DNA of 64,000 nt from positions 682,001-746,000 of the forward strand of contig NZ_WWER01000001.1 of NCBI RefSeq assembly GCF_009857885.1, given 5' to 3'. Below the pieces are notes generated by a model that saw only the letters and a program-made list of their open reading frames with translations, had not been told where the DNA came from and ran no database searches. Origin of the DNA: Pusillimonas sp. TS35 (GTDB lineage Bacteria; Pseudomonadota; Gammaproteobacteria; Burkholderiales; Burkholderiaceae_B). Position numbers and translations under genes: made by a program. Positions 17,481 through 27,643 of the stretch are shown here, piece after piece (position 1 is the first letter of the stretch; the number at the start of each line of letters is the position of its first letter).

Positions 17481-18209
17481 TCACGGCCTCGCTCCAGCGC
17501 TCACGCGCGGCGCCTGCGTCCGCAGGTTGCCGGCGTGCAGGCCGCACTCGCGGCTGTCGGCGTTCTCCCACCACCAGCGGCCCGCACGCAGGTCCTCGCC
17601 GGGCTTGACGGCGCGCGTGCAAGGTTCACACCCAATGGAGGGATAGCCCTTGTCATGCAAGGGGTTGTAGGGGATGCCGAAGTGCCTGATTACTTCCCAT
17701 ACGTCTTCATGCCCCCAGCCTGCCAGCGGATTGAACTTGGGCAGCCCGGTCAATGGATCCGTCTCGTGCTCGTCAAGCGCCCCGCGTGTGGCTGACTGCT
17801 CGCGGCGCTGCCCCGTGATCCATGCATCGCGGCCGGCCAGCGCACGCCGCAGTGGCTCAATCTTGCGCAGTTGACAGCACGCCTTGCGCAGCGCCACGCT
17901 TTCATAAAAAGCAAAAGCGCCATGCTCGGCCACATGGTTGGCTACGGCAGGGGCGTCCGGCTGCCACACTTCGATATCCTTGCCGTAATGGCCTCGGATG
18001 GTGTCGATCAGCGCCAACGTTTCCGGATGCAGTCTGCCCGTGTCCAGTGTGAACAGCGCAATTGGCAGTCGCGCATCAAAGATGGCGTGCGTGAGCACCA
18101 TGTCTTCCGCAGCCAGCGACGATGCCAATGCGGCGCGCGGGTACTGGCCCGCGATGTCGCTCAATTGCGCGCGCAGCGTCTGCCACAGGCCTTGTGTCGT
18201 GTCTTTCAT
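17481..18209 (-). CDS. cysH: Adenylylsulfate (APS) reductase, thioredoxin-dependent
   Basis: The protein reduces APS to sulfite. Two cysteine pairs, KACCQLRK and GCEPCTR, are the ligands of the [4Fe-4S] cluster that marks APS-using enzymes. The catalytic Cys is in RECGLH near the C-terminus. PAPS-specific reductases lack the cluster pairs. The 242-residue product fits well with the absence of an APS kinase domain in CysN. Its start overlaps the cysA stop (ATGA), so expression is coupled. Confidence 0.92.
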   Translation of the reverse strand: MKDTTQGLWQTLRAQLSDIAGQYPRAALASSLAAEDMVLTHAIFDARLPIALFTLDTGRLHPETLALIDTIRGHYGKDIEVWQPDAPAVANHVAEHGAFAFYESVALRKACCQLRKIEPLRRALAGRDAWITGQRREQSATRGALDEHETDPLTGLPKFNPLAGWGHEDVWEVIRHFGIPYNPLHDKGYPSIGCEPCTRAVKPGEDLRAGRWWWENADSRECGLHAGNLRTQAPRVSAGARP

Positions 18210-19294
18210 GCCGCGGCCTCCGTCGATGTAGGCGTTGCAAAAATACGCATGCGGCGCGGCAGCGCATACAGCGTATCGCCCTCGCGCAACGCTAGTTCGC
18301 GAAAGCGATATTCAGGCAGATGTGCCTCGATGATCTTGCCCGAGGCCGCATGTGCCAGTTCCAGCCATGCGCCGGATGCCGCCACGTATGCGTGATTTAG
18401 CCGCACAGGTACGGCATCGCCGCCCTTCCCCAGCGGCGTGCGCGCCAGCTCGACATCGTGCGGTCGTACATAGGCCGTGGCTGTCGTCGCATCAAAGCCT
18501 GCATGGGCGGGAGCGGCCAGCCGCAGCCCGTCCGCATGCAACACACCCGCCACGAGGCGGCCGTTGAACTGGTTCACCTCACCCAGAAATCCATACACAA
18601 AAGGCGATGCCGGGGCCTCCCAAACGGCTTGCGGCGTACCCACCTGCTCGATGCGACCGCCATTCATCAGAACAATTCGATCAGCCACCTCCAGCGCTTC
18701 TTCCTGGTCATGCGTCACAAACACGCTGGCGACATCGAGCTCGTCGTGCAGGCGGCGCAGCCAGCGCCGCAGCGCCTTGCGTACTTTGGCGTCAAGCGCG
18801 CCAAATGGCTCGTCCAGCAGCAATACACGCGGTTCGACCGCGAGTGCGCGCGCCAGGGCAATACGCTGGCACTGCCCGCCCGACAACTGCGAAGGATAAT
18901 GGTCAGCCAGCCAGTCCAACTGCACCAGGTCCAACAGCGCATGCACTTTTTCGTGAATCACGGCTTCGGGCAAGCGCCGCGCCCGTGGTCGCGCACGCAG
19001 GCCGAAGGCCACGTTTTCAAAGACAGTCATGTGTCGAAACAAAGCATAGTGCTGGAACACGAAACCCACCTGGCGCTCGCGCACGTCTACACGCGTAGCA
19101 TCTTCACCCTCGAACCGCACACTGCCTGTATCGGGCCGCTCCAGGCCTGCGATGATACGCAGCAGTGTGGTCTTGCCGCAGCCCGAGGGCCCCAGCAATG
19201 CCACCAGCTCGCCGCGTTCGATATGCAGCGATACATCGTCCAGCGCCTGAAACCCGCCGAACGCCCGTGATACGTGACTGACTTCAATACTCAT
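18206..19294 (-). CDS. cysA: Sulfate/thiosulfate ABC transporter ATP-binding protein
   Basis: CysA energises sulfate import. Walker [13 protein letters not shown] signature [15 protein letters not shown], Walker [13 protein letters not shown] and the switch His in [11 protein letters not shown] are present. A C-terminal regulatory TOBE-like domain lies around residues 240-350. ATG 19294 overlaps the cysW stop by four bases and gives 362 residues. A longer frame upstream is only overlap with cysW. Confidence 0.94.
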   Translation of the reverse strand: MSIEVSHVSRAFGGFQALDDVSLHIERGELVALLGPSGCGKTTLLRIIAGLERPDTGSVRFEGEDATRVDVRERQVGFVFQHYALFRHMTVFENVAFGLRARPRARRLPEAVIHEKVHALLDLVQLDWLADHYPSQLSGGQCQRIALARALAVEPRVLLLDEPFGALDAKVRKALRRWLRRLHDELDVASVFVTHDQEEALEVADRIVLMNGGRIEQVGTPQAVWEAPASPFVYGFLGEVNQFNGRLVAGVLHADGLRLAAPAHAGFDATTATAYVRPHDVELARTPLGKGGDAVPVRLNHAYVAASGAWLELAHAASGKIIEAHLPEYRFRELALREGDTLYALPRRMRIFATPTSTEAAA

Positions 19295-20175
19295 GCAACA
19301 CTCCGGTGCTGAACCCAGCGCTTGAGCGCCAGCGTGGCCAGTGCCAGGAAGGCAAGCAGCGAGGCCACCGCGAACGCCGCCGAGAACATGTACTCGTTGT
19401 AAAGAATTTCGATATGCAGGGTCATGGTGTTGGTCATCCCTCGTATATGGCCCGATACCATGGACACGGCACCGAATTCGCCAATGGCGCGTGCGTTGGC
19501 CAGGATTGCGCCATACAGCAGGCCCCAACGCACTTTGGGCAGCGTGATGCGGCGAAAAATCACCCAGCCGCTGGCGCCCAAGGTAAGCGCCGCATGCTCC
19601 TCGTCGCTGCCTTGCGCCTGCATCAGCGGGATCAGCGTGCGTGCCACAAAAGGAAGGGTGACAAACAACGTGGCCAGTACAACGCCAGGCACGGCGTAGA
19701 TGATGGCTGCATCGGCATCGCGCAGCCAGTCACCAAACCAACCCTGGCGGCCAAACAGCAACACGAACACCAGGCCAGCCACTACAGGCGACACCGTGAA
19801 CGGCAGGTCAATGAGGGTGATCAGCCAGCGCTGGCCGCGAAAACGGAACCTTGTAATAGCCCAGGCCGCCGCCAGCCCGAAAACAATGTTCAGCGGCAAG
19901 GAGACGGCTGCCACCAACAAGGTCAGCCTGATGGCCGCCCACGCGTCAGGATCGGTGATTGCTTGTAGGTAAACATCGACGCCCCGCCGGAAGGCTTCGA
20001 CGAATACCACGCCCAGTGGTGCCATCAGGAAGATGGTTAGAAACGCGAAGGCGGTAACGATAAGCAGCGCACGCATCCAGCGTGGCTCGGTAAGGTGCTG
20101 GGCATCACGCCCAGCAAGCGGGGCTTGCGTATGCGGCGCGCGGGCGGCGGCTGTGGCGACAACTGTGCTGTTCAT
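19291..20175 (-). CDS. cysW: Sulfate ABC transporter permease CysW
   Basis: The inner-membrane permease has 294 residues and about six helices. The cytoplasmic EAA loop that docks CysA is visible near residues 195-215 ([20 protein letters not shown]), and the [15 protein letters not shown] block marks CysW. Its start overlaps the cysT stop by four bases (ATGA). It pairs with CysT to form the sulfate channel. Confidence 0.94.
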   Translation of the reverse strand: MNSTVVATAAARAPHTQAPLAGRDAQHLTEPRWMRALLIVTAFAFLTIFLMAPLGVVFVEAFRRGVDVYLQAITDPDAWAAIRLTLLVAAVSLPLNIVFGLAAAWAITRFRFRGQRWLITLIDLPFTVSPVVAGLVFVLLFGRQGWFGDWLRDADAAIIYAVPGVVLATLFVTLPFVARTLIPLMQAQGSDEEHAALTLGASGWVIFRRITLPKVRWGLLYGAILANARAIGEFGAVSMVSGHIRGMTNTMTLHIEILYNEYMFSAAFAVASLLAFLALATLALKRWVQHRSVA

Positions 20176-21101
20176 TTACGCGCCTCCCGAGGCCGTCGGT
20201 GTTGGCGCGCTTGCAGCGTATTGATGGCAAGCAACAGCAAAAACGAAAACACTAGCATGGTGGTGGCGATGGCCGCCGCGCCTTCATAGTCGTATTGCTC
20301 CAGTTTGGAGACGATGAGCAGCGGCGCGATCTCCGACACCATGGGCTGATTGCCAGCGATGAAAATGACCGAGCCATATTCACCAATGCCGCGTGCAAAG
20401 GCCAGTGCAAAGCCGGTAAGTATGGCCGGGCGCACGGCGGGCAATATCACGTTGACGACGATGCGCAGCCTGTCCGCGCCTAGGCTGGCCGCAGCTTCTT
20501 CCAAGTCGCGTTCCAGGTCCGCCAGCACCGGCTGCACTGTGCGCACAACAAACGGCAAGCCGATAAAGATAAGCGCCACCACAATCCCCGAGGGCGTATA
20601 GGCCACCTTCCAGTCCAACGCCTGCTCCAGCAGGCCGCCAAACCAGCCATTACCGGCGTATAGCGTGGCAAGCGCAATGCCCGCCACCGCTGTCGGCAGG
20701 GCGAAAGGCAGATCGATCAGGGCATCCGCGATGGCGCGCCCCGGAAACCGATAGCGCACCAATACCCAGGCCACCACGACGCCGAATGCTGTATTGATGA
20801 GCGCAGCAATCAGCGCCGACAAAAAGGTGATGCGATACGACGCGAGCACACGGGGCGCCGTGGCAGCGGCCCAGAATGCATCCCATCCCATGTCGGACGC
20901 GCGCAGCGGCAAGGTGCTGAGCGGTATCAGGATCAACAAGCTGAGGTAGCAAACTGTGAAGCCCATGCTCAAGCCAAAACCCGGAAGGACACCGGCCCGG
21001 CCGCCGTGCGAGGACGCGGGCCCGCGTGCCCTTCCGCCGATGCGGCGCACCGCATCTGGGCCTGTACTCCGACTTGTTGTGTTGGTCGTCATATCTGTCA
21101 T
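20172..21101 (-). CDS. cysT: Sulfate ABC transporter permease CysT
   Basis: This is the second permease of the sulfate importer (CysT, also called CysU). ATG 21101 overlaps the sbp stop (ATGA) and gives 309 residues; an ATG at 21092 is also possible. A polar Arg-rich N-terminus of about 40 residues precedes the first helix. The EAA loop is [21 protein letters not shown], and [16 protein letters not shown] is the CysT signature. About six membrane helices are seen. Confidence 0.94.
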   Translation of the reverse strand: MTDMTTNTTSRSTGPDAVRRIGGRARGPASSHGGRAGVLPGFGLSMGFTVCYLSLLILIPLSTLPLRASDMGWDAFWAAATAPRVLASYRITFLSALIAALINTAFGVVVAWVLVRYRFPGRAIADALIDLPFALPTAVAGIALATLYAGNGWFGGLLEQALDWKVAYTPSGIVVALIFIGLPFVVRTVQPVLADLERDLEEAAASLGADRLRIVVNVILPAVRPAILTGFALAFARGIGEYGSVIFIAGNQPMVSEIAPLLIVSKLEQYDYEGAAAIATTMLVFSFLLLLAINTLQARQHRRPREARK

Positions 21102-22123
21102 TGCTGCATATAGATCTGGTCGAAGGTGCCACCGTCGGCAAAATGCGCGCGATGCGCAGCCTGCCATCCACCAAACAGCGTGTTGACGTCGAACAACCGC
21201 AGCGTCGGAAACTGTGTCTTGTACTTCGCGGCCACTGTGCTGTCTGTGGGGCGATAGCCATTGCGGGCAATGATCTCTTGCGCCTGCGGGGTATACAGAA
21301 ACGCGAGATACGAATGCGCAGCCCGCGCGTTGCCGCGTCGGCGCACGATGTCATCCACCACCGCCACAGTCGGCTCAGCGCGTATGGATACAGAGGGGAT
21401 AACGATATCGAACTTGCCCGCGCCCAGCTCTTCGCGAGCTAGCAGCGCTTCGTTTTCCCAGGCCAGCAGTACATCGCCCTGCCCTCGCTCCACAAATGTC
21501 GTCGTGGCGCCGCGTGCCCCGCTGTCCAGCACTGGTACGTGGCGAAACAGCTCGCGCACGTACGCCTCGGCCTGCCGTTGGTCGCCCGCGGCACGCTCTA
21601 ACGCGTAACCCCAGGCCGCCAGATAATTCCATCGTGCGCCGCCGGATGTCTTCGGATTGGGCGTGATGACTTGAACGCCAGGCTTGATCAAGTCTCCCCA
21701 GTCATGAATACCCTTGGGGTTGCCTTTGCGCACCAGGAACACAATCGTTGACGTATAGGGCGCGCTATTGCGGGGCAATCTCGCTTGCCATTCGCGATCG
21801 ATCAGGCCTTGCGATGCAATCGCGTCGATATCATAGGCAAGCGCCAGCGTCACCACGTCGGCCCTCAGGCCTTCGATGACGGAGCGCGCCTGCGCGCCAG
21901 ACCCGCCATGTGATTGCCTGATGTGCAGCATGGTGCCCGTGTCCTCGCGGTAGCGAGTAATAAAGGCCGCGTTGATGTCTCGATAGAGTCCGCGCGTGGG
22001 GTCGTACGATACGTTGAGCAAAGTCTGCGCCTGCTGGGCGTGCGCGGATGCGATAGGCGCAATGGCCGCCGCGAGTGCGAATGCACGAAACAATAATGCG
22101 TAGCGCCCCATCCTGATCTGCAT
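21098..22123 (-). CDS. sbp: Periplasmic sulfate-binding protein
   Basis: The solute receptor of the importer starts at ATG 22123, four bases after GGAGT, and has 341 residues. A signal peptide (about 1-27, ending ASAHA) is followed by [20 protein letters not shown]. Then come [26 protein letters not shown] and [19 protein letters not shown], the sulfate-contact blocks of Sbp/CysP. It heads the seven-gene operon running sbp-cysT-cysW-cysA-cysH-cysD-cysN. Thiosulfate binding as well as sulfate is possible. Confidence 0.93.
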   Translation of the reverse strand: MQIRMGRYALLFRAFALAAAIAPIASAHAQQAQTLLNVSYDPTRGLYRDINAAFITRYREDTGTMLHIRQSHGGSGAQARSVIEGLRADVVTLALAYDIDAIASQGLIDREWQARLPRNSAPYTSTIVFLVRKGNPKGIHDWGDLIKPGVQVITPNPKTSGGARWNYLAAWGYALERAAGDQRQAEAYVRELFRHVPVLDSGARGATTTFVERGQGDVLLAWENEALLAREELGAGKFDIVIPSVSIRAEPTVAVVDDIVRRRGNARAAHSYLAFLYTPQAQEIIARNGYRPTDSTVAAKYKTQFPTLRLFDVNTLFGGWQAAHRAHFADGGTFDQIYMQQ

Positions 22124-22431
22124 GATGACTCCGTGTTGCATGATGGCTGTCATCTTGCCTGTGCTCGGCATTGAACGGAACTACAGGTTTTTCGATTGCT
22201 TATGTCTGCGCTCTATATACCCGGCGGGCGATGCGGCATACACGCCGCCGCGTGTCGTATACAAAGACATGGCAAGCACCTCAGGCATGAGGGTTGCCTG
22301 CCGCTGCACATACATCGGCACAGCAGGCGGCGGATGCGTTCAGGATGCATCTTGCATTAAGGCCTCCTCAACGTTATGTTATTGATCATCCAGACTACGG
22401 TCACCCATGCACGGCGCACAGGGGCACTTCG
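22124..22431. promoter_or_regulatory. Divergent promoter region sbp / cbpA
   Basis: The 308 nt between the sulfate operon and cbpA contain no gene. For cbpA, TTGCAT (22352-22357) and TATGTT (22375-22380) lie 17 bp apart, about 50 bases before its ATG, a weak sigma-70-like match. The sbp side should carry a CysB site, but CysB sites are too degenerate for me to place one by eye. Confidence 0.3.
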
Positions 22432-23397
22432 ATGAAATACGTCGATTACTACCATGTCCTGGGCGTCCCCCGGGACGCCAGCCAGGCCGATATCAAGAAG
22501 GCCTATCGCAGTCTTGCCCACAAGTATCATCCGGACGTCTCCAACGATGCAGATGCCGAAGCCAGGTTCAAACAGGTGGCCGAGGCTTATGCCACACTTA
22601 AAGACCCCGAAAAACGCGCGGCATACGACAAGCTCGGCCAGCATGCCGAAGGCGAGGATTTCGTACCGCCGCATGCCTGGCAACGCGATTTCACCGGCGG
22701 CGACGGCGCATTTCGAGATGGTGGCTTTGGCGATTTTTCAGAAATGGATCTGGCCGACCTAATAGCCGCATTCGCTGCCGCCCAGCGCCAGGAGCACATG
22801 CATCGCGCCCGACGGCCTGTACGCGGTGAAGACTACGAAATCGCCGTCCCAGTTACGCTGGAACAGATTTACGATGGCACCGAAACCGAGTTCACAGTAA
22901 ACCTCCCGGGCCTGGACGAGCATGGCAGGCCCCACCATGCGTCGCGCACCTACCGCGTGCGCATCCCCAAGGGCGCGGGCGACGGCCAGCGTCTGCGCCT
23001 GCCCGGCAAAGGCGGCAGCGGCCGTAATGGCGGTGGGGCCGGCGACTTGTACCTGGTCATGAAACTGCAGCCGCACCCGCTGTATCGTGTCGATGGTCGC
23101 GACTTGTATGTTGACCTGCCGCTTACGCCCTGGGAAGCCGCGCTGGGCGCGTCGGTACAGGTGGCCACCCCCGGCGGCCCGGTCGAGCTGTCCATTCCGG
23201 GCGGCACTTCTTCGGGGCGCAAGCTGCGCCTGAGCGGGCGCGGTCTGCCCAGGGCGCCCGAAGGCAAGGCGGGCGACCTTTACGCCATCGCGCGCATCGA
23301 TGTGCCTCGCACCTTGTCCGCGCGCGAGCGCGAGCTGTTCACCGCACTGTCCGCCGAATCCGCATTTACCCCGCGCGCGCAGCGCACAGGAGCCTGA
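22432..23397 (+). CDS. cbpA: DnaJ-class co-chaperone CbpA
   Basis: CbpA is a DnaJ paralogue that stimulates DnaK. An N-terminal J domain (about 5-70) carries the essential HPD in KYHPDVSND. A short G/F segment (FTGGDGAFRDGGFGDF) follows, then two C-terminal substrate-binding beta domains. The DnaJ zinc finger is absent, which defines the CbpA class. ATG 22432 gives 321 residues; upstream in-frame codons are not chaperone-like. cbpM follows after one base, so the pair is coupled. Confidence 0.93.
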   Translation: MKYVDYYHVLGVPRDASQADIKKAYRSLAHKYHPDVSNDADAEARFKQVAEAYATLKDPEKRAAYDKLGQHAEGEDFVPPHAWQRDFTGGDGAFRDGGFGDFSEMDLADLIAAFAAAQRQEHMHRARRPVRGEDYEIAVPVTLEQIYDGTETEFTVNLPGLDEHGRPHHASRTYRVRIPKGAGDGQRLRLPGKGGSGRNGGGAGDLYLVMKLQPHPLYRVDGRDLYVDLPLTPWEAALGASVQVATPGGPVELSIPGGTSSGRKLRLSGRGLPRAPEGKAGDLYAIARIDVPRTLSARERELFTALSAESAFTPRAQRTGA

Positions 23398-23398
23398 C

Positions 23399-23722
23399 AT
23401 GCCTAGCTATCTGACGGAAACCGTATGGCTCAATGCCTCGGACATCTGTTCGATTGAGCACATGGTCGAGGTATCAGGGCTGAGCGAGGCCGATATCCTG
23501 GACCTTGTGGATACAGGCATTCTCCAGCCGTCCAACCAGGATCGCACTCATTATTTTTTCCATACCGAATGTGTGGTCATTGCCCGCAAGGCGCGCCGCT
23601 TGCGCGATGATTTCGAGTTGGACGCCGACGGCCTGGCGCTGGCCATGCGCCTGCTGGCGCGCGTTGACGCGCTGGAGTCCGAAGTGCATGCTCTGCGCGC
23701 TCGGCTTCTGCACAAGTCGTGA
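23399..23722 (+). CDS. cbpM: Chaperone modulator CbpM
   Basis: The 107-residue protein resembles CbpM, which binds the CbpA J domain and blocks its activity. It has a MerR-like N-terminus (WLNASDICSIEHMVEVSGLSE) and a C-terminal helix of about 30 residues (ALAMRLLARVDALESEVHAL). The start at 23399 is one base after the cbpA stop. The gene order cbpA-cbpM is the standard one. Confidence 0.88.
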   Translation: MPSYLTETVWLNASDICSIEHMVEVSGLSEADILDLVDTGILQPSNQDRTHYFFHTECVVIARKARRLRDDFELDADGLALAMRLLARVDALESEVHALRARLLHKS

Positions 23723-23794
23723 CGGCGGTTCATCGTGCGCATGCAGCCTGCTGCGTGACCTGTCTTGTTCGCGTACACTGGACCGGCTGGTTCT

Positions 23795-23808
23795 TTGTGC
23801 TAGATCAA
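23795..23808 (+). promoter_or_regulatory. Candidate FNR/ANR box upstream of azurin
   Basis: TTGTG-CTAG-ATCAA resembles the FNR/ANR site TTGAT-N4-ATCAA, with a perfect right half. A -10-like TTCAAT (23831-23836) would place a start near 23843, putting the box centre about 41.5 bases upstream, the class II activator position. The left half matches at only three of five positions. Confidence 0.35.
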
Positions 23809-23908
23809 GAACGCTTCCTGCGCTTCGGGTTTCAATCGTACGGTTAGCCGCTGCGGTTTTCCTAACGGTTGCTCGGCGCGCCTTGTTTTTGCTTATCGGA
23901 GATCTTAA

Positions 23909-24355
23909 ATGCTTGCAAAAATCACCTTCGCCGCTATCCTTGCCGCTGCCAGCGTGCCTGCCATGGCGGCGTGCGATATCACCATCGAAGCCAACGATGC
24001 CATGCAGTTCAACACCAAGGAAGTCACGGTCGACAAGTCGTGCAAAGAGTTCACCGTGAACCTCAAGCACGTCGGCAAGCTGCCCAAGGCCAGCATGGGC
24101 CACAACGTGGTCATCTCCAAGAAATCCGACGAGCAAGGCGTTGCCACCGACGGCATGGCTGCGGGTCTGGACAAGGACTACGTCAAACCGGGTGACGCCC
24201 GCGTCATCGCACACACGGCGGTCATCGGCGGCGGCGAAACCACCTCGGTCAAGTTCGATGTCTCCAAGCTTGAAGCCGGCCAGGAATACGCCTTTTTCTG
24301 CTCCTTCCCCGGCCACTGGGCTGTCATGACCGGCAAGCTTACACTCGCCGGCTAA
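23909..24355 (+). CDS. azu: Azurin, blue copper protein
   Basis: Azurin is a periplasmic type-1 copper electron carrier. A signal peptide (about 1-20, ending PAMA) precedes the mature start [14 protein letters not shown]. Copper ligands are visible as His in [10 protein letters not shown] and Cys, His and Met in [14 protein letters not shown]. The disulfide cysteines CDI and KSCKEF are present. The length (148) is normal. It lies convergent to copA-cueR, with a strong hairpin between. Expression may respond to oxygen (see candidate FNR box). Confidence 0.96.
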   Translation: MLAKITFAAILAAASVPAMAACDITIEANDAMQFNTKEVTVDKSCKEFTVNLKHVGKLPKASMGHNVVISKKSDEQGVATDGMAAGLDKDYVKPGDARVIAHTAVIGGGETTSVKFDVSKLEAGQEYAFFCSFPGHWAVMTGKLTLAG

Positions 24356-24396
24356 GGCGGGGCGTATCGCTGTACCGCAGCCGGGCCCTGCGCCCG

Positions 24397-24436
24397 GCAT
24401 GAAACAGGGGCGGCCCAGGCCGCCCCTGTTTCATGC
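24397..24436. terminator. 19-bp stem hairpin between azurin and cueR
   Basis: GCATGAAACAGGGGCGGCC (24397-24415) is followed after two bases by its exact reverse complement (24418-24436). It separates convergent azu and copA-cueR and can act on both strands. The T run is short (GTTTC), so termination would rely on the very stable stem. Confidence 0.65.
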
Positions 24437-24529
24437 GCATCCGTATCATGCGCGGTGCCGCGTCGGCATCGCCGCCGGGCCTCGCAAACACGTTTGCCCG
24501 CGCTCGTTTTTCATGGCCGGGCCGCCTCG

Positions 24530-24976
24530 TCAGTGCTCGGCCAGCTCATCCAGAATGGGGCAGTTGGGTCGATCATCACCATGGCAGCAATTGGCCAGGT
24601 GCTGCAGCTCGGTGCGTATGGATTGCAGTTTGCGAATGTCGGCATCCAGTTCCGTAACGTATTGCAGTGCAAGCTTTTTTACATCGGCACTATGGCGTGT
24701 GCCATCCTGCCACAGCGCCAGCAATGTGCGGATACGCTCCAGCGAAAACCCCAGGTCGCGCGCACGTTTTATGAAGCGCAATGTTTGCACATCCGTATCG
24801 CCGTACCGGCGGTAGCCTGCCTCACTGCGCTGGGCCTGATGCAATAACCCGATCTGCTCGTAATAACGGATCATCTTTGCTGATACGCCCGATGCCAGCG
24901 CCGCCTGGCCGATGTTCAGTTTCACGGATGTCTGCTGGGTCGTGGCAGAGGCCATCGGCTGCCTGTAACGCGTCAT
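24530..24976 (-). CDS. cueR: Copper-responsive MerR-family regulator CueR
   Basis: The 148-residue protein starts at ATG 24976, six bases after AAGGAG. A MerR helix-turn-helix (LNIGQAALASGVSAKMIRYYEQIGL) is followed by the dimer helix. The metal loop NCCHGDDRPNCPILDEL has two Cys spaced as in CueR, which senses Cu(I). It begins 13 nt after the copA stop on the same strand. A promoter with MerR-type spacing lies before copA, so CueR probably activates copA and its own gene. Confidence 0.9.
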   Translation of the reverse strand: MTRYRQPMASATTQQTSVKLNIGQAALASGVSAKMIRYYEQIGLLHQAQRSEAGYRRYGDTDVQTLRFIKRARDLGFSLERIRTLLALWQDGTRHSADVKKLALQYVTELDADIRKLQSIRTELQHLANCCHGDDRPNCPILDELAEH

Positions 24977-24989
24977 TTCTCGCTCCTTG

Positions 24990-27416
24990 TTACACCGCCG
25001 CTGGCGGCGCGTAACGACGCAAGCGCAGCGCATTGGTCAGCACGAATACGCTGGACAGCGCCATTGCGCCCGCAGCGAAGATCGGCGACAACAAAATGCC
25101 TGCTGCAGGGTATAGGGCGCCCGCCGCCAGAGGTATCAGCGCGGTGTTGTAGGCAAAGGCCCAGAATAGATTCTGGCGGATATTGGCCAATGTCGCGTGC
25201 GACAGATCGATGGCGTTCACGACGCCCTGCATATCGCCCGACATGAGCACCACATCCGCAGCCTCTACGGCGATGTCCGTGCCGGTGCCGATGGCGATGC
25301 CGATCTCCGCCTCAGCCAGGGCTGGCGCATCATTGATGCCATCGCCCACAAAAGCTAGTGTGCCGTAGCGTTCGCGAAGCCGCTTTACCTGCTCCACTTT
25401 GCCCTCGGGCATGACTTCCGCTACGACGTCATCAATGCCTAACTGACGTGCGATGGCATGCGCCGTACGCGCGTCATCCCCGGTGATCATCGCTACCTTC
25501 AGCCCCAACGCGTGCAGAGCGCGGACCGCTGGCGCCGCTGATGGCTTTACGGGGTCGGTGACTGTGATCAGCGCAACCAATTGGCCGTCCAGCGCGGCGT
25601 AGACCGGTGTCTTGCCTTCTTCGGAGAAGTGTTGCGCCTGTTCAGTCAGCGCAACCGCATCTTGCACCCCATTATCGTGTATGCCGCGCTGCGGGGCGCT
25701 GCCTGGCCCCAAGCCGCCCTCCCCGCCTGCGTCGACCGCCGCGCCAAAGCGGTCGATACCTATGCCCAGGCTCCGCATGTACCGAGCCGCGCCAACCTCA
25801 ACGCGCACACCCTGAACGGTGGCGCGTATACCCGCGCCCACATCCGTTTCAAACGCCTGGGCGTCGGCCAACGGCAAACCTTGCTCGCGCGCGGCACGCA
25901 CAATGGCCTGCGCGATCGGGTGTTCGGATCGCGTTTCAGCAGCCGCGACGAGTGCGAGGATGCGGTCCCGATCGGCGCCCGGGGCAAGCACGATGTCACC
26001 CAGCGTTGGCTTGCCTTCGGTCAGCGTGCCTGTCTTGTCGATGGCGACGACACGCGCATCGCGCAGCGATTGCAGGGCATCGCCCTTACGAATCAATACG
26101 CCAAGCTGTGCCGCACGCCCCGTGCCCACCATGATGGACGTAGGTGTGGCCAGCCCCATGGCGCAGGGGCAGGCGATAATCAACACTGCTACCGCATTGA
26201 CGAGTGCAAAGCTGAGCGCAGGCGACGGGCCCCAAGCCATCCATACCAGAAAGGTCAGCGCAGCAGCCGCCATGACGGCAGGCACGAACCACAATGTGAT
26301 GCGGTCCACCATCGCCTGGATAGGCAGTTTGGACGCCTGCGCCTGCTCTACCATGCGGATGATCCGCGCCAGTACGGTATCGGACCCGGTGCGGGTTGCC
26401 TGCATCGTCAACGCACCGTTCTGGTTGACGGTACCCGCCACCACCTCGGCGCCCGCTTCCTTGCGATTGGGGATGGGCTCGCCCGTGATCATCGACTCGT
26501 CCACATAGCTGCTGCCCTCAGTGACCGTGCCGTCCACCGGCACGCGTTCGCCGGGCCGCAACTGAAGCGTGTCACCCGGCCGTACGTCAGCCACCGGCAG
26601 TTCCACATAGCCGTCGTCGCGCATTACGCGCGCCGTAGCTGGCTGCAGCCGGAGCAGTCGTTTGATCGCTTCGGACGTGCGCCCCTTGGCCCGCATCTCG
26701 AGATAACGGCCGAGCAGGATCAGCGTAGCAATGACCGCCGCCGCTTCGTAGTAGACATTCACTGTCTGCGCTGGCAACAGCCCGGGCGCAAAGGTTGCCA
26801 CAATGGAATAGAGATAGGCTGCGCCAGCGCCAACCGCAACCAGCGAGTTCATGTCAGGCGCGCCCCGCATCAGCGCTGGCAGCCCCGCCGTAAAGAAGCG
26901 GCGACCTGGAAACAGCAGCACTGCCGTGGTCAGCGCAAACTGCAAATACCAGTTGTTCTGGCGCCCCAGCGTGCTGTCGATAAAGTGATGGAAAGCTGGG
27001 ATAAAGTGCGACCCCATCTCAAGCAGGAAGACCGGTAGGGTCAGCGCGGCAGCCAGCCACAGCGCCGCGCTCAATGCGTTCATCTCCAGGCGTTGGCGTT
27101 CGGCCAGTGCATCCATGCCGCCGGTCTCTGCTTCGAGCAGCCGGGCGTCATAGCCCGCCTTCTCGATCGCAGCAATGAGTGGCATGGCGTCCACCCCGCG
27201 CCCAACAGCCACCCTGGCCTGCTCGGTCGCCAGGTTTACGCTGGCGGACACCACGCCAGGCACAGCAGCCAGCGCCTTTTCCACGCGCATTACGCACGAT
27301 GCGCAGCTCATGCCAGTAATGGCAAGATCCAGCGTCTGAGACGGCGCAGCCGCCGTTGCTGTGCCCGCACCGGAGGTGCCGGGATTGCCTGCGGCAAATG
27401 ATTTATCCATAGTCAT
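24990..27416 (-). CDS. copA: Copper-exporting P1B-type ATPase
   Basis: CopA pumps Cu(I) out of the cytoplasm. One N-terminal HMA domain holds GMSCASC. The intramembrane CPC is in [13 protein letters not shown], the phosphorylated Asp in [11 protein letters not shown], the nucleotide-domain HP in SEHPIAQAI and the hinge in [21 protein letters not shown] start at ATG 27416 (808 residues); ATG 27410 is also possible, and TTG 27452 would run into the promoter. A Gly-rich insertion ([14 protein letters not shown], near 25690-25745) interrupts the nucleotide domain. cueR follows 13 nt downstream. Confidence 0.94.
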   Translation of the reverse strand: MTMDKSFAAGNPGTSGAGTATAAAPSQTLDLAITGMSCASCVMRVEKALAAVPGVVSASVNLATEQARVAVGRGVDAMPLIAAIEKAGYDARLLEAETGGMDALAERQRLEMNALSAALWLAAALTLPVFLLEMGSHFIPAFHHFIDSTLGRQNNWYLQFALTTAVLLFPGRRFFTAGLPALMRGAPDMNSLVAVGAGAAYLYSIVATFAPGLLPAQTVNVYYEAAAVIATLILLGRYLEMRAKGRTSEAIKRLLRLQPATARVMRDDGYVELPVADVRPGDTLQLRPGERVPVDGTVTEGSSYVDESMITGEPIPNRKEAGAEVVAGTVNQNGALTMQATRTGSDTVLARIIRMVEQAQASKLPIQAMVDRITLWFVPAVMAAAALTFLVWMAWGPSPALSFALVNAVAVLIIACPCAMGLATPTSIMVGTGRAAQLGVLIRKGDALQSLRDARVVAIDKTGTLTEGKPTLGDIVLAPGADRDRILALVAAAETRSEHPIAQAIVRAAREQGLPLADAQAFETDVGAGIRATVQGVRVEVGAARYMRSLGIGIDRFGAAVDAGGEGGLGPGSAPQRGIHDNGVQDAVALTEQAQHFSEEGKTPVYAALDGQLVALITVTDPVKPSAAPAVRALHALGLKVAMITGDDARTAHAIARQLGIDDVVAEVMPEGKVEQVKRLRERYGTLAFVGDGINDAPALAEAEIGIAIGTGTDIAVEAADVVLMSGDMQGVVNAIDLSHATLANIRQNLFWAFAYNTALIPLAAGALYPAAGILLSPIFAAGAMALSSVFVLTNALRLRRYAPPAAV

Positions 27417-27418
27417 GC

Positions 27419-27448
27419 CAGTATCTCGATATTGTTCACGCGATACTG
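27419..27448 (-). other. Stem-loop in the copA 5' leader
   Basis: CAGTATC (27419-27425) and GATACTG (27442-27448) form a 7-bp stem with a 16-nt loop just ahead of the copA start codon. It lies in the short leader expected from the upstream promoter and no clear SD is visible. It could affect translation initiation. Confidence 0.3.
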
Positions 27449-27451
27449 ACA

Positions 27452-27482
27452 AGGATAATCCTTGACATCATGGGAAGGTCAA
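27452..27482 (-). promoter_or_regulatory. copA promoter with CueR-type 19-bp spacer
   Basis: On the minus strand, TTGACC (27477-27482) and TATCCT (27452-27457) are separated by 19 bp, the elongated spacer of MerR-family promoters. The sequence TTGACCTTCCC begins like the E. coli copA promoter, and the inverted halves CTTGAC/GTCAAG (around 27461-27483) give the dyad. CueR with Cu(I) would twist the DNA to allow transcription. The -35 box overlaps the stop codon of the DUF2474 gene. Confidence 0.7.
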
Positions 27483-27643
27483 GCAGTCATACCCGCCGCA
27501 TTCATGAAAATACGCAGCACCCAGGCCACCACACCCAGCGCTGCGACGCTCAAGGCCCAGATCAGCATCAGCCAACCCAAGCGCCGGCCCCAGCGCCGTG
27601 CGGTATTGCCCGCGTTGTGGCCGCGTTCAGTGGTAGCCCGCAT
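27479..27643 (-). CDS. DUF2474-type small subunit of the cyanide-insensitive oxidase
   Basis: A 54-codon frame runs from ATG 27643, inside the end of cioB, to TGA 27479-27481. The peptide has a basic N-terminus (TARRWGRRLG) and a single membrane helix, then WLMLIWALSVAALGVVAW and LRIFMNAAGM. This is the pattern of the DUF2474 proteins found after cioB, the counterpart of CydX in bd oxidases. The 17-nt overlap with cioB supports coupling. Its end carries the copA -35 box. Confidence 0.75.
   Translation of the reverse strand: MRATTERGHNAGNTARRWGRRLGWLMLIWALSVAALGVVAWVLRIFMNAAGMTA

Noticed and set aside
25581-27038. 485-codon open frame opposite copA
   Set aside because: Antisense to a clear copper ATPase; composition and lack of any domain fit a GC-driven shadow.
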